This document shows positions 1 through 8,535 of a DNA stretch of 64,000 nucleotides, in pieces. This DNA is from Methylobacter marinus A45. Its GTDB lineage: Bacteria; Pseudomonadota; Gammaproteobacteria; Methylococcales; Methylomonadaceae. Below the pieces are notes generated by a model. The model saw only the letters and a list, made by a program, of their open reading frames with translations, made no database searches and had not been told where the DNA came from. Location of the stretch: the NCBI RefSeq assembly GCF_000383855.1, contig NZ_KB912877.1, forward strand, positions 4,718,745 to 4,782,744, in the 5' to 3' direction. Position 1 is the first letter of the stretch. The number at the start of each line of letters is the position of its first letter. Position numbers and translations under genes: made by a program.

Positions 1-59
1 TCTTTATGCTCGGAGGGGAAAGTTATCGGCTGAAAGCGAAGCTAAACAACTCATATTAA
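1..59 (+). CDS. istB: IstB-like helper ATPase, C-terminal fragment
   Basis: Reading from position 3 gives a frame ending in the residues GGESYRLKAKLNNSY and a TAA stop at 57-59. The GESYRLK ending is typical of IstB, the ATP-dependent helper that works with the IstA transposase of IS21 elements. Only about 18 residues are in the window, so the P-loop and other diagnostic motifs cannot be seen. The stop lies 60 bp before the inferred element end, as expected for istB, the second gene of these elements. Confidence 0.6.
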   Translation, partial: FMLGGESYRLKAKLNNSY

Positions 60-119
60 CCGGAAAAAGTGGCTCAATTTTAATGGCCGAAACTGGCTCA
101 AAATTATTGGCCATTGACA
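1..119 (+). mobile_element. Right end of an IS21-family insertion sequence
   Basis: The sequence from the window edge to about position 119 looks like the terminal part of an IS21-family element. It begins with the 3' end of an istB-like frame, followed by two spaced direct repeats of a GGCTCAA/TTGGCC-type motif (about 71-90 and 95-114), as is usual for the multiple terminal repeats of this family, and ends in TTGACA. From position 120 the sequence is the 3' part of a CRISPR repeat, so the element end lies inside that repeat. The rest of the element lies outside the window. The family assignment rests on the short istB tail and the repeated terminal motif. Confidence 0.72.
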
Positions 120-1724
120 CACGGGCGTGGGGAACAGAAAAAGTTGGTATGGCCCTGGCAGGAAAGCAGCGGTTCATCCCCACGGGCGTGGGGAACAGAC
201 CGCATCCACTACAAAAATGACTCCCGCTGCCGGTTCATCCCCACGGGCGTGGGGAACAGCCGAGTTCGTGACGCAGCATGGACATCGGGGGCGGTTCATC
301 CCCACGGGCGTGGGGAACAGTGCGTCACGAACTCGGTAATTTTTGCGCCCAGCGGTTCATCCCCACGGGCGTGGGGAACAGCGCATCGCCTCTTGAGTCA
401 CCTTATCGACGACCGGTTCATCCCCACGGGCGTGGGGAACAGAATACAGATACCCTCCCTCGCCTGATTAACCGCGGTTCATCCCCACGGGCGTGGGGAA
501 CAGGGACGGGTTTGGAAAGCGCCAGGTACGGGCGGCGGTTCATCCCCACGGGCGTGGGGAACAGATAGTGGCGGGCGCCGATCATGATCTGAGCAGCGGT
601 TCATCCCCACGGGCGTGGGGAACAGGCCTTGGGATAATCCAGCCGGGCTCGGTTGAACGGTTCATCCCCACGGGCGTGGGGAACAGACTCCAGCAAATCC
701 TTAATCAACTCTTGCTGACGGTTCATCCCCACGGGCGTGGGGAACAGTGCTTTCGCCTGAGCATCAATTTTGCCTGAAGCGGTTCATCCCCACGGGCGTG
801 GGGAACAGCGTGCCATCCGCTAGGGCGGTCGGGTTGGCGCCGGTTCATCCCCACGGGCGTGGGGAACAGACGACCTGTAATCTCAAAGAGATCAAACCGA
901 TCGGTTCATCCCCACGGGCGTGGGGAACAGAGCTTTATTAATAAAAAAATTGAATGAATTAGCGGTTCATCCCCACGGGCGTGGGGAACAGTGATATCTC
1001 GCGTCTACGCTGGCTCGATCCGCACGGTTCATCCCCACGGGCGTGGGGAACAGATGTTGTTATTTCCCTAAATTGGGCGCATTCGCGGTTCATCCCCACG
1101 GGCGTGGGGAACAGCTGTATGAAAGCGTTTTAGGCAATATCATTGCCGGTTCATCCCCACGGGCGTGGGGAACAGTTAGTTAATGAAAATGTAAAGGGAA
1201 GTTTCGGCGGTTCATCCCCACGGGCGTGGGGAACAGTGAGTTCGGTTTTGTTACCCAGATAGAGCCGCCGGTTCATCCCCACGGGCGTGGGGAACAGTTG
1301 GGCTGGTCACGACGTTTGGTGTATATACGCGGTTCATCCCCACGGGCGTGGGGAACAGCGGTCATTGTTTTACTGCTCCTGCATGCGCTGCGGTTCATCC
1401 CCACGGGCGTGGGGAACAGATGATTAAAAAAAGCAGGGCGCGTAGCGCATGCGGTTCATCCCCACGGGCGTGGGGAACAGGGCGAGCGGCAAAGTGAAAA
1501 GCCCCGTGGGGGCGGTTCATCCCCACGGGCGTGGGGAACAGATGAACAGGAAGGTAATACAGTCAAGATAACACGGTTCATCCCCACGGGCGTGGGGAAC
1601 AGCAGGAAAAACAGCGTGGTTGCTGGCCGAACTGCGGTTCATCCCCACGGGCGTGGGGAACAGTAATACGTTGTATCAACATCAAACCCCATATCCGGTT
1701 CATCCCCACGGGCGTGGGGAACAG
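120..1724 (-). CRISPR. Type I-E CRISPR array, 26 full repeats plus one truncated
   Basis: A 29-bp repeat starting CGGTTCATCCCCACGG and ending GCGTGGGGAACAG occurs intact 26 times, at 170, 231 and every 61 bp to 1696. The one exception is a 62-bp step at 963-1025. Spacers are 32 bp, and the spacer at 992-1024 is 33 bp. A further repeat at the left edge keeps only its last 18 bases (120-137), because the IS21-type element end occupies its first part. The repeat read on the minus strand matches the E. coli I-E type. The leader is on the cas2 side, so transcription should run right to left, newest spacers are near 1664-1695 and oldest are at the left. I count 26 spacers; repeats are essentially identical throughout, which suggests an active or recently active array. 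Confidence 0.98.
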
Positions 1725-1809
1725 ACTTATCTTAACATACTGTTAATTGAGCGAAATAATCACTTCCAATTTTCTACCGATAAAAAGCGGATTTTTTAAA
1801 GCTAAATTG
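1725..1809 (-). promoter_or_regulatory. CRISPR leader
   Basis: This AT-rich 85-bp segment lies between the last intact repeat (ending 1724) and the cas2 stop codon. That is where type I-E loci keep the leader that drives array transcription and directs new spacer integration. Read on the minus strand it holds A/T tracts and a possible -10-like TATGTT close to the first repeat. I could not assign a confident IHF site by eye. Confidence 0.7.
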
Positions 1810-3007
<1,198 letters not shown>

Positions 3008-3124
3008 GATGGATTTCCTTATTCAATTAGCGAGCCATACATGTCGAGTCCCGCAAGATGATATATAACGATAAGCGCGAAGCAGCGTGGCAACAATAAA
3101 ACATGAGCTAGATTAAACATTTTT

Positions 3125-3328
3125 TCATACTGAAATTTCAATTACATGATCATTTTGCGCCACAGTAATGGACAGCAAATCAACTGACAAACAGCCGGCT
3201 ATCGCCTCATTAAGATTGTTCAGCAATTCTTCAAGCGTCTCACCCTGCGTAGTGCATCCCGGTATTGCCGGCACCTCGGCCCAGTAACCGGATTCTTCTG
3301 CTTCGTGAACGATCACTTTAAATTTCAT
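3125..3328 (-). CDS. HicB-family (UPF0150) antitoxin-like protein, no HicA partner
   Basis: The 67-residue protein (from the ATG at 3328) begins MKFKVIVHEAEESGYWAEVP and has the IPGCTTQGETLEELLNNLNEAI signature split across the N-terminal HicB fold, which resembles a partially degraded RNase H fold. HicB proteins normally neutralise the small HicA mRNA-cleaving toxin. No HicA-like frame is visible in the 48 bp before it or the 117 bp after it, and it lacks the C-terminal DNA-binding domain of longer HicB proteins. It sits between cas6e and cas1 on the same strand, so it is probably co-transcribed with the cas genes. It could be an orphan antitoxin or a solitary UPF0150 protein with another role. 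Confidence 0.85.
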   Translation of the reverse strand: MKFKVIVHEAEESGYWAEVPAIPGCTTQGETLEELLNNLNEAIAGCLSVDLLSITVAQNDHVIEISV

Positions 3329-3376
3329 CAGGTATCCTCGGAAAAACACACTATTAAAGTATTGCTGTTCTACAGG

Positions 3377-3997
3377 CTAAATTCGGGCGACTGAAAGCAA
3401 GCCGCAGCCGAAGGCTTTGGCGGGACCTATGCCTTGTTTGACTTGTTGGGTAAGCGTATCCGGCTCTTGCACAATCAAGATTCCTTCAAATGTAACGGGG
3501 ACAATCTTTCCTCCGTACCCTTTTGGGTTTTCCTGGTCTTTTTTATAAAAATACATGGGATGGCAAGGACGAATCATCAAGCTATCAATCTGTGCCGATG
3601 ATTGCAGTTTGCGTTCCAGCCAATTTTGCTGGTCTTCCTCTTTTATCAAAGGCACCCGATTGGATTTAATAACTCCTTTTTTATTTTTTCGCTCTCGTTG
3701 ATCTTTAATCGTTTTGACCGGATTGGCGATCAGCAAAAAACGCAATCGCTGGCCTTTAAGTACGGTTAAAGGATATTCGCGTGTACCCAACAGTTTGATT
3801 TGTTCGTTTCCAGCACTTGGCGCTATTTCAGACTGCATCAAAATTGATGCACCAGCCCCTGCTTGTTGTTGCTCGACCCGAAACAAAAAGCTTCGCGCCT
3901 TATCTTCCTGACCAGGAAATAATGTCCATAAATCTTGATGTATCTGATAGATATTTTTGGGCTTCCTAAAATCAATAAATACTTTACTGAGGTGCAT
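3377..3997 (-). CDS. cas6e: Cas6e pre-crRNA endoribonuclease (CasE)
   Basis: Cas6e cleaves the array transcript within each repeat hairpin and stays bound to the crRNA 3' end in Cascade. The 206-residue protein starting MHLSKVFIDF has the YQIHQDLWTLFPG segment, with the histidine typical of CasE, and ends with the G-rich loop IGPAKAFGCGLLSVARI that is diagnostic of Cas6 proteins. The start at 3997 gives a 14-bp overlap with cas5e, and a longer in-frame extension to 4075 is only a shadow of cas5e. Length is close to E. coli CasE (199 residues). Confidence 0.96.
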   Translation of the reverse strand: MHLSKVFIDFRKPKNIYQIHQDLWTLFPGQEDKARSFLFRVEQQQAGAGASILMQSEIAPSAGNEQIKLLGTREYPLTVLKGQRLRFLLIANPVKTIKDQRERKNKKGVIKSNRVPLIKEEDQQNWLERKLQSSAQIDSLMIRPCHPMYFYKKDQENPKGYGGKIVPVTFEGILIVQEPDTLTQQVKQGIGPAKAFGCGLLSVARI

Positions 3998-4676
3998 GTT
4001 CGCCTCCTGCACCCAAAATATAAATTTGCCGGTTGTTAAATTGCCGCACGGTTGTAGCAAATAAAGGCTGGTCACGCACCATCATTGGCGTACCGCCGTC
4101 CAATTTAACCTCACTGTATAACGTACCGTGAAAAGGCTCAATTTGACCCAAAGCGGCTTGGGCATTTTCCGCGTTTACGACGGCTTCATACAAACGGCTT
4201 TGTATCGGACAGGAACGCCGCCCTAAAAACGGTGTATAAACCGGTTTTTGGATGGCTTGTTTCGCCTGCTCCAAGCCGTAATCAGCATCTTGTGCAAATG
4301 CTAACGCCAAAGTAAATTCAGCATCGCAGAGATATTCGCGCCGCGAAACAATCGCTTCTGTCCGTGGTTTGCCATCGACTTTTCTAGCCTGTTGAACGGT
4401 ATGAAAATCGGTGATTTTTTGCATCAGAACAAACTTATCTTCTGCACTTTTCCGCCGTTCAATCTTGCGTTTATTTGCCCTAACGGTCAGTTGAAAGCTT
4501 TTATCCAATGCGTTCAATGCGTTTATATCCTCGCGTTCGATGCCCAGACAAGCGCCCAACAAACCAACTATCGCGCTGCGCGTTGGAAAGATTAAACTGG
4601 GGCGATAGTCTTCATAGGTATGCCCACCCCAAGCTTGCATCGCGCCTTGAAGCTTAATGATAAGGTAATCTTGCAT
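3984..4676 (-). CDS. cas5e: Cas5e, Cascade subunit CasD
   Basis: Cas5e caps the 5' handle of the crRNA in Cascade. The 230-residue protein opens with a typical Cas5 N-terminus (YLIIKLQGAMQAWGG, then RPSLIFPTRSAIVGLLGACLGI). The REYLCDAEF and VYTPFLGRRSCPI segments in the second half are also CasD hallmarks. It begins 4 bp after the cas7e stop and overlaps cas6e, so the three are one translational unit. Confidence 0.96.
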   Translation of the reverse strand: MQDYLIIKLQGAMQAWGGHTYEDYRPSLIFPTRSAIVGLLGACLGIEREDINALNALDKSFQLTVRANKRKIERRKSAEDKFVLMQKITDFHTVQQARKVDGKPRTEAIVSRREYLCDAEFTLALAFAQDADYGLEQAKQAIQKPVYTPFLGRRSCPIQSRLYEAVVNAENAQAALGQIEPFHGTLYSEVKLDGGTPMMVRDQPLFATTVRQFNNRQIYILGAGGEHAPQ

Positions 4677-4679
4677 AGT

Positions 4680-5951
4680 TTAGGCCTTGCCGTCATTTTG
4701 TAGCCATTGTTCCAACTCGGCTAGGGTTTTCATGCGTTGGTTGGATGGTAAAGCACAATTTTCACTACTGAAAAAACCTGTCCGGTCTTCAAAGTCGTAA
4801 ATATCATCAGTTTTTTGTTTATATTCGCAAAAAGCATTAATTGATGGTTTACGGAAACCACCTTTTTGTCCTCTTGCAACAGGTTCTTCAAAGGCGTTGG
4901 CTAAGGAAATAGGCATATCACTTAAAGAGGCACAGGCAAAATCAGCTGGGTTAAATGCGGCAAAGCTGTTTTGTTTTGCGGACGGTATAGTGGTTGCCAG
5001 CAAGTGTAAAAAATGCTTGGCTATGACTAATGCTTCGGCCCGGTCAACGCCCAGATTTTTTTGCAGTAGCGACAAGTTGAGGCTTGCGTATCGGTAAAAA
5101 ACACCCGCGCTGAATTCCTGAGTATCTAAATGCCCTGAACCGGTTTCACCTGAGTCTTGAATCAAATCATCCACGGCCGTAAACCAATCAATATCGCCAT
5201 CAACCGTATGTGTGGTTATTGAATGCGCCACCGACATTGCACCATCGACGCTGGTCATGAGCCCGCTCGTTGCCATACGTCCAAAAAGAGCAATATCTTT
5301 AGCGGAAGCCAATGCGTTTGCAACTACGTCGGCTTTTTCTTTAAGCATCTTTTCAATTTTCTTACCGAGAGCCTCTTCAACTAAATCTTCTTTACTTTTT
5401 TTCTTCTTTTTTTGTTTATTAAATGTTTCATCAATTTTTTTTAGTTCTTTATCCGACAAACCTTCGTCTTTTACGGCCTTAATGACTCGACAGATTTCGC
5501 GGATTTCATTGACTACCCACGGCGCAACCGCAACTTTTTTATCAGTTTTTTTGGAATCGGTTTTTTCCGCTGATTCGCCGCCTTGTTCATCTGCTGTATC
5601 TTCTTCCACTTCATTTACAGTTGATTTAGTGGTTTTAACAAAACGGTCAATCGCTTCAGTAACAAAAGCCGGATCGAATTCATCACTAAGTTCTTTAACA
5701 AAGTTCTCGTTTAATTTGCTCAAATCGCGGGTACGTATTGAAGGCTCGCCTAAATGCTGCTGCCAATAGTTGTTTGCATGTTCTGCTAAACGGGGCTTGC
5801 GCATTTCCCGCTTCAAACTCTGGCTGGAAATCCGCACTCGCCGTGTGCCGCCAAAAACAGCGGTTTTTTGCATACCCATATCATCCCGGTTCAGGCATGA
5901 GGAATTATGGGAAATCAAGATATGGTAATTAACGAAGTTTTTATCGGACAT
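4680..5951 (-). CDS. cas7e: Cas7e, Cascade backbone subunit CasC, with a charged insertion
   Basis: Cas7e forms the helical backbone that holds the crRNA. The protein has the family motifs FVNYHILISHNSSCLNRDD, GGTRRVRISSQSLKREMR, ALFGRM and DGAMSVAHSITTH. At 423 residues it is about 60 longer than E. coli CasC (363). The extra length is mainly a Glu/Lys/Asp-rich block, about residues 113-205, that includes a run of six lysines and is probably a mobile insertion between core elements. The start codon overlaps the stop of the preceding DUF2442 gene by 11 bp. An intact reading frame and conserved core argue that it is functional. Confidence 0.96.
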   Translation of the reverse strand: MSDKNFVNYHILISHNSSCLNRDDMGMQKTAVFGGTRRVRISSQSLKREMRKPRLAEHANNYWQQHLGEPSIRTRDLSKLNENFVKELSDEFDPAFVTEAIDRFVKTTKSTVNEVEEDTADEQGGESAEKTDSKKTDKKVAVAPWVVNEIREICRVIKAVKDEGLSDKELKKIDETFNKQKKKKKSKEDLVEEALGKKIEKMLKEKADVVANALASAKDIALFGRMATSGLMTSVDGAMSVAHSITTHTVDGDIDWFTAVDDLIQDSGETGSGHLDTQEFSAGVFYRYASLNLSLLQKNLGVDRAEALVIAKHFLHLLATTIPSAKQNSFAAFNPADFACASLSDMPISLANAFEEPVARGQKGGFRKPSINAFCEYKQKTDDIYDFEDRTGFFSSENCALPSNQRMKTLAELEQWLQNDGKA

Positions 5952-6204
5952 GTTGGGTTCCTTGAGATTGCTGTAATAATTCGTGTAAAAATTCAGGAGC
6001 TAAATCGGCGCCGTTGGGCCAGACAATGGTGTCGAGTTCGGTATCTAATTTGAGTTGGCTGAACAAGTTTAAGTCTTTAAGCGGCTCAAACATGGCTCCC
6101 CATAACTCTTTTCTGAAATCTACAACGCCTTCTGCGCCATCGTTAAACTTGAGCCATACCTGATAATCCTGCAAATGCTTGGCATCGGTAACGTGTAATA
6201 TCAT
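5941..6204 (-). CDS. DUF2442 family protein inside the Cascade operon
   Basis: This 87-residue protein (ATG at 6204) has the usual DUF2442 layout: a short beta strand with the VWLKFNDGAEGVVDF core, a mid-section KELWGAMFEPLKDLNLFSQ, and the closing TIVWPNGADLAPEFLHE. The family is small, mostly of unknown function, and often encoded next to DUF4160, as here (5 bp apart), in pairs reminiscent of toxin-antitoxin modules. Its stop codon lies inside the start region of cas7e (11 bp overlap), so cas7e translation is probably coupled to it. A role in CRISPR interference is not shown by the sequence. Confidence 0.88.
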   Translation of the reverse strand: MILHVTDAKHLQDYQVWLKFNDGAEGVVDFRKELWGAMFEPLKDLNLFSQLKLDTELDTIVWPNGADLAPEFLHELLQQSQGTQHVR

Positions 6205-6209
6205 TGAGG

Positions 6210-6467
6210 TTACTCCAAAGGGGCTATTTCTTTTAAAGGTTCGCGTTGTTGACAGCAACGCCAATTTTCCAACAGTTCCTCCTGATGCAAATCCAGCCAT
6301 TCCAGCACATGTTTTAACGCCCGTTTTGGAAATTTCCCTTCAACAACACCGCCATCAATAGTGACGATTATTTCATAATCGCCGTATTTAGCGTGAAAGT
6401 GGGGTGGGCTGTGATCTGACCAATACATGGTGATAACGATGCCCAAAAAGCGGCTGATGATAGGCAT
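6210..6467 (-). CDS. DUF4160 family protein inside the Cascade operon
   Basis: The 85-residue protein beginning MPIISRFLGIVITMYW carries the DUF4160 signature: a DHSPPHFHAKYGDYE histidine-rich stretch at about residues 17-31, followed by the EGKFPKRALKHVLEWLDLHQEELLENW helix. The His/Asp cluster could bind metal or act catalytically, but no activity is established. The ATG lies 2 bp after the casB stop, with a GAGG ribosome-binding site inside the end of casB, and the stop is 5 bp before DUF2442. The pair is therefore fully integrated into the cas transcription and translation unit. Confidence 0.88.
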   Translation of the reverse strand: MPIISRFLGIVITMYWSDHSPPHFHAKYGDYEIIVTIDGGVVEGKFPKRALKHVLEWLDLHQEELLENWRCCQQREPLKEIAPLE

Positions 6468-6469
6468 GA

Positions 6470-6952
6470 TTAAGCCTCTACTGCTTCTTGGAGTTGTGAT
6501 GATGCTGATGCGGAAATATAAAAATCGCGCATCAATTGGTGCTTGTTCTTTTTTCCCCAATAAAACAGAAGATTGCCCAATTCTGCCCAATCGGCATAAG
6601 CAGTGGGCTTTATTTGCTGTACAACACGCCTTAGCTGAATCAAATCATCAGGGGATTCTCGGCGCACCACTAAAAATAAGCGTTTCTCGCTAATGCCATG
6701 CTCATGTAATGACTTGCCGAGCGGTTTGCCATTAGCTCGCTGTTGAATCCAAGGTAAAAAATAAACCACCTGTGCGGCCTGTTTTTCATATTGCTTCAAT
6801 TGAAATTTTGTCGAACTAATCAGTTGATAAAATGCTGCAATACCTGCCATATCATCAGGGCTGGTTGCACGGCGTAACATGGCTTTCTGGCCGTTATCCA
6901 ATTGCTCATAGCGTTCAACTAACTTTAAATACTCATTTTCCGGCTTACTCAT
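6470..6952 (-). CDS. casB: Cse2/CasB, Cascade small subunit
   Basis: Cse2 dimerises along the Cascade belly and stabilises the displaced strand of the R-loop. The 160-residue, largely helical protein has typical family features: an N-terminal KAMLRRATSPDDMAGIAAFYQL helix pair and the later SLHEHGISEKRLFLVVRRESPDDLIQLRRVVQ block. It overlaps the end of casA by 8 bp. Its length matches E. coli CasB (160 residues). Confidence 0.94.
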   Translation of the reverse strand: MSKPENEYLKLVERYEQLDNGQKAMLRRATSPDDMAGIAAFYQLISSTKFQLKQYEKQAAQVVYFLPWIQQRANGKPLGKSLHEHGISEKRLFLVVRRESPDDLIQLRRVVQQIKPTAYADWAELGNLLFYWGKKNKHQLMRDFYISASASSQLQEAVEA

Positions 6953-8474
6953 GTACTGCTCCCATTTTGTTCAGCATATTGTTTAACAGGGACCGGCTTT
7001 CAATAATGGCCTGCAGCATTTTAGGGTCATGTTCATAAGGAGCCATGATTTGTTCAAAAATTGTCCGGGCCAAGTCTGCAAATTGTTTTTGATAGTTCGC
7101 AATGTCATCATCCCACGCCAATTTTCTTAAAATACTGTGCATTAAGCTTTCAGAATTATCGAAATACGTTTGTTTGGCTTTGCCTTTTACTGCTTTTTTA
7201 AATCCCGATTCCTTGGCTTTATGCTTGCCTTTATCTATGGCGATACGAGCAAACTCATTCATTGCCCAATCCAATTTTTTGTAAACCTCAAGTCCTATCT
7301 TAATTAAATGATCCATTTCAGCACTTTTATTTTCCCAATCGGTAGAAAGGCTATAGGTTTCGTGCTTACGTCCGGCCAGGCTCTCGGCACTGCCGCCTTT
7401 TACATAGCCGCCTATAGCCAATTTAATATTTTTCCCTCGCCAAGTGTTGTTATCTTGATATTGCTGTACGACCAAAGCACAACTTGTACCTTCTTGTTGT
7501 TCATCAACTATTTTTAATTGCTTGTTCGTATAGAAAAAACTCAACATTTGCCCCCATAACGGCAAATCATTGCGCGCTGAAAGAAAGGGTTTTTCTTTCG
7601 CGTTGCCTGTGTGTAGCCGTAGCATGTCAATCGGAGTATGGGGATGTTGCCAAAAACCAGGAACACTGCACATGCCGGTATTTTTGAAAAAGCCGGTAGC
7701 TAAACCATTTTTAACTTCCAACTTTATTTTTGCAGGTTGCCAAAATAAGCCACGCGATAAACCGATATGTAGCGCATTTTCTTGTTTACCTGTATGGGGA
7801 GCAATAACCCAGGTTGGTTGTTGAATTTCAGCGTTTAATAATTCGGGAGCTTTCTCCAGCAAAAACGCTTTACTCAGTATGTTCGTCCAAATGGTTTTTC
7901 TAAAGTTTTCACTTAAAACCAGGGTTGTTAGCGGCATAGAACCTTTCAATCCTACCGAAAATGCCGCGCCGCCTAAACTAAAACCATTCGTCGCTTGCTG
8001 AAATAATGCAATGGCGGCATCGCCCAAATGAACAGCCTGAATTTCATCAGAGGTATTGAAAAATCCGTTGGATGAAGCGCTGGTGCTGGTTTTTTCAGGC
8101 AATCCCACAAACAGCTTCTGCAATGATGCCCAGTTTTTATTATCTTTTTCGGGAGTTACGGTGGCGGTTTGCATAAAAGGCGTTTCAGGATGCAACAAAT
8201 CAAACCAGTCGATGAACGGCTGAATGGCTTTCTCATAATCCGATTCTGGCAGCGGTTCAAACCAGCGTTTTTTTAATGTTTTCGCATCTTCCGGCATCAA
8301 CGCCACCTGCACTAAACAAACAAGTAATTGTAAGGCTGCGAGATCCATATCGTCACGTAACGCAGCCATTCGCCAGTCTTGTTCTTGTTTGTTGCACAAC
8401 AGTTGTTTTAAGGAAATCCGTTGTGATTTGCCGTTTAACGATACAGGTATCCAATTATCAATCAGTAAATTCAT
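6945..8474 (-). CDS. casA: Cse1/CasA (Cas8e), Cascade large subunit
   Basis: Cas8e recognises the PAM and recruits Cas3. The 509-residue protein opens with the family-typical NLLIDNWIPVSLNGKSQRISL and AALRDDMDLAALQLLVCLVQVAL segments and continues with HPETPFMQ. A SLGGAAFSVGLKGSMPLTTLV region lies in the middle, and a C-terminal helical bundle completes it. Length matches E. coli CasA (502). It lies 61 bp downstream of cas3 and overlaps casB. Confidence 0.96.
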   Translation of the reverse strand: MNLLIDNWIPVSLNGKSQRISLKQLLCNKQEQDWRMAALRDDMDLAALQLLVCLVQVALMPEDAKTLKKRWFEPLPESDYEKAIQPFIDWFDLLHPETPFMQTATVTPEKDNKNWASLQKLFVGLPEKTSTSASSNGFFNTSDEIQAVHLGDAAIALFQQATNGFSLGGAAFSVGLKGSMPLTTLVLSENFRKTIWTNILSKAFLLEKAPELLNAEIQQPTWVIAPHTGKQENALHIGLSRGLFWQPAKIKLEVKNGLATGFFKNTGMCSVPGFWQHPHTPIDMLRLHTGNAKEKPFLSARNDLPLWGQMLSFFYTNKQLKIVDEQQEGTSCALVVQQYQDNNTWRGKNIKLAIGGYVKGGSAESLAGRKHETYSLSTDWENKSAEMDHLIKIGLEVYKKLDWAMNEFARIAIDKGKHKAKESGFKKAVKGKAKQTYFDNSESLMHSILRKLAWDDDIANYQKQFADLARTIFEQIMAPYEHDPKMLQAIIESRSLLNNMLNKMGAVHE

Positions 8475-8535
8475 TTTTTCTCCATCCTTAAATTTTGCAC
8501 AAACATCGACAAAGAACGGATACTATATCCGTTCT

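Noticed and set aside
114-1423. Long plus-strand frames with repeated PHGRGEQ/SSPRAWGT peptides
   Set aside because: They are translations of the CRISPR repeats and spacers, not genes.
1298-1451. Possible overlap between the spacers at 1359-1390 and 1420-1451 (shared AGCGCATG in opposite orientation)
   Set aside because: Only eight bases match, which is not convincing beside the 16-base case at 260-352.
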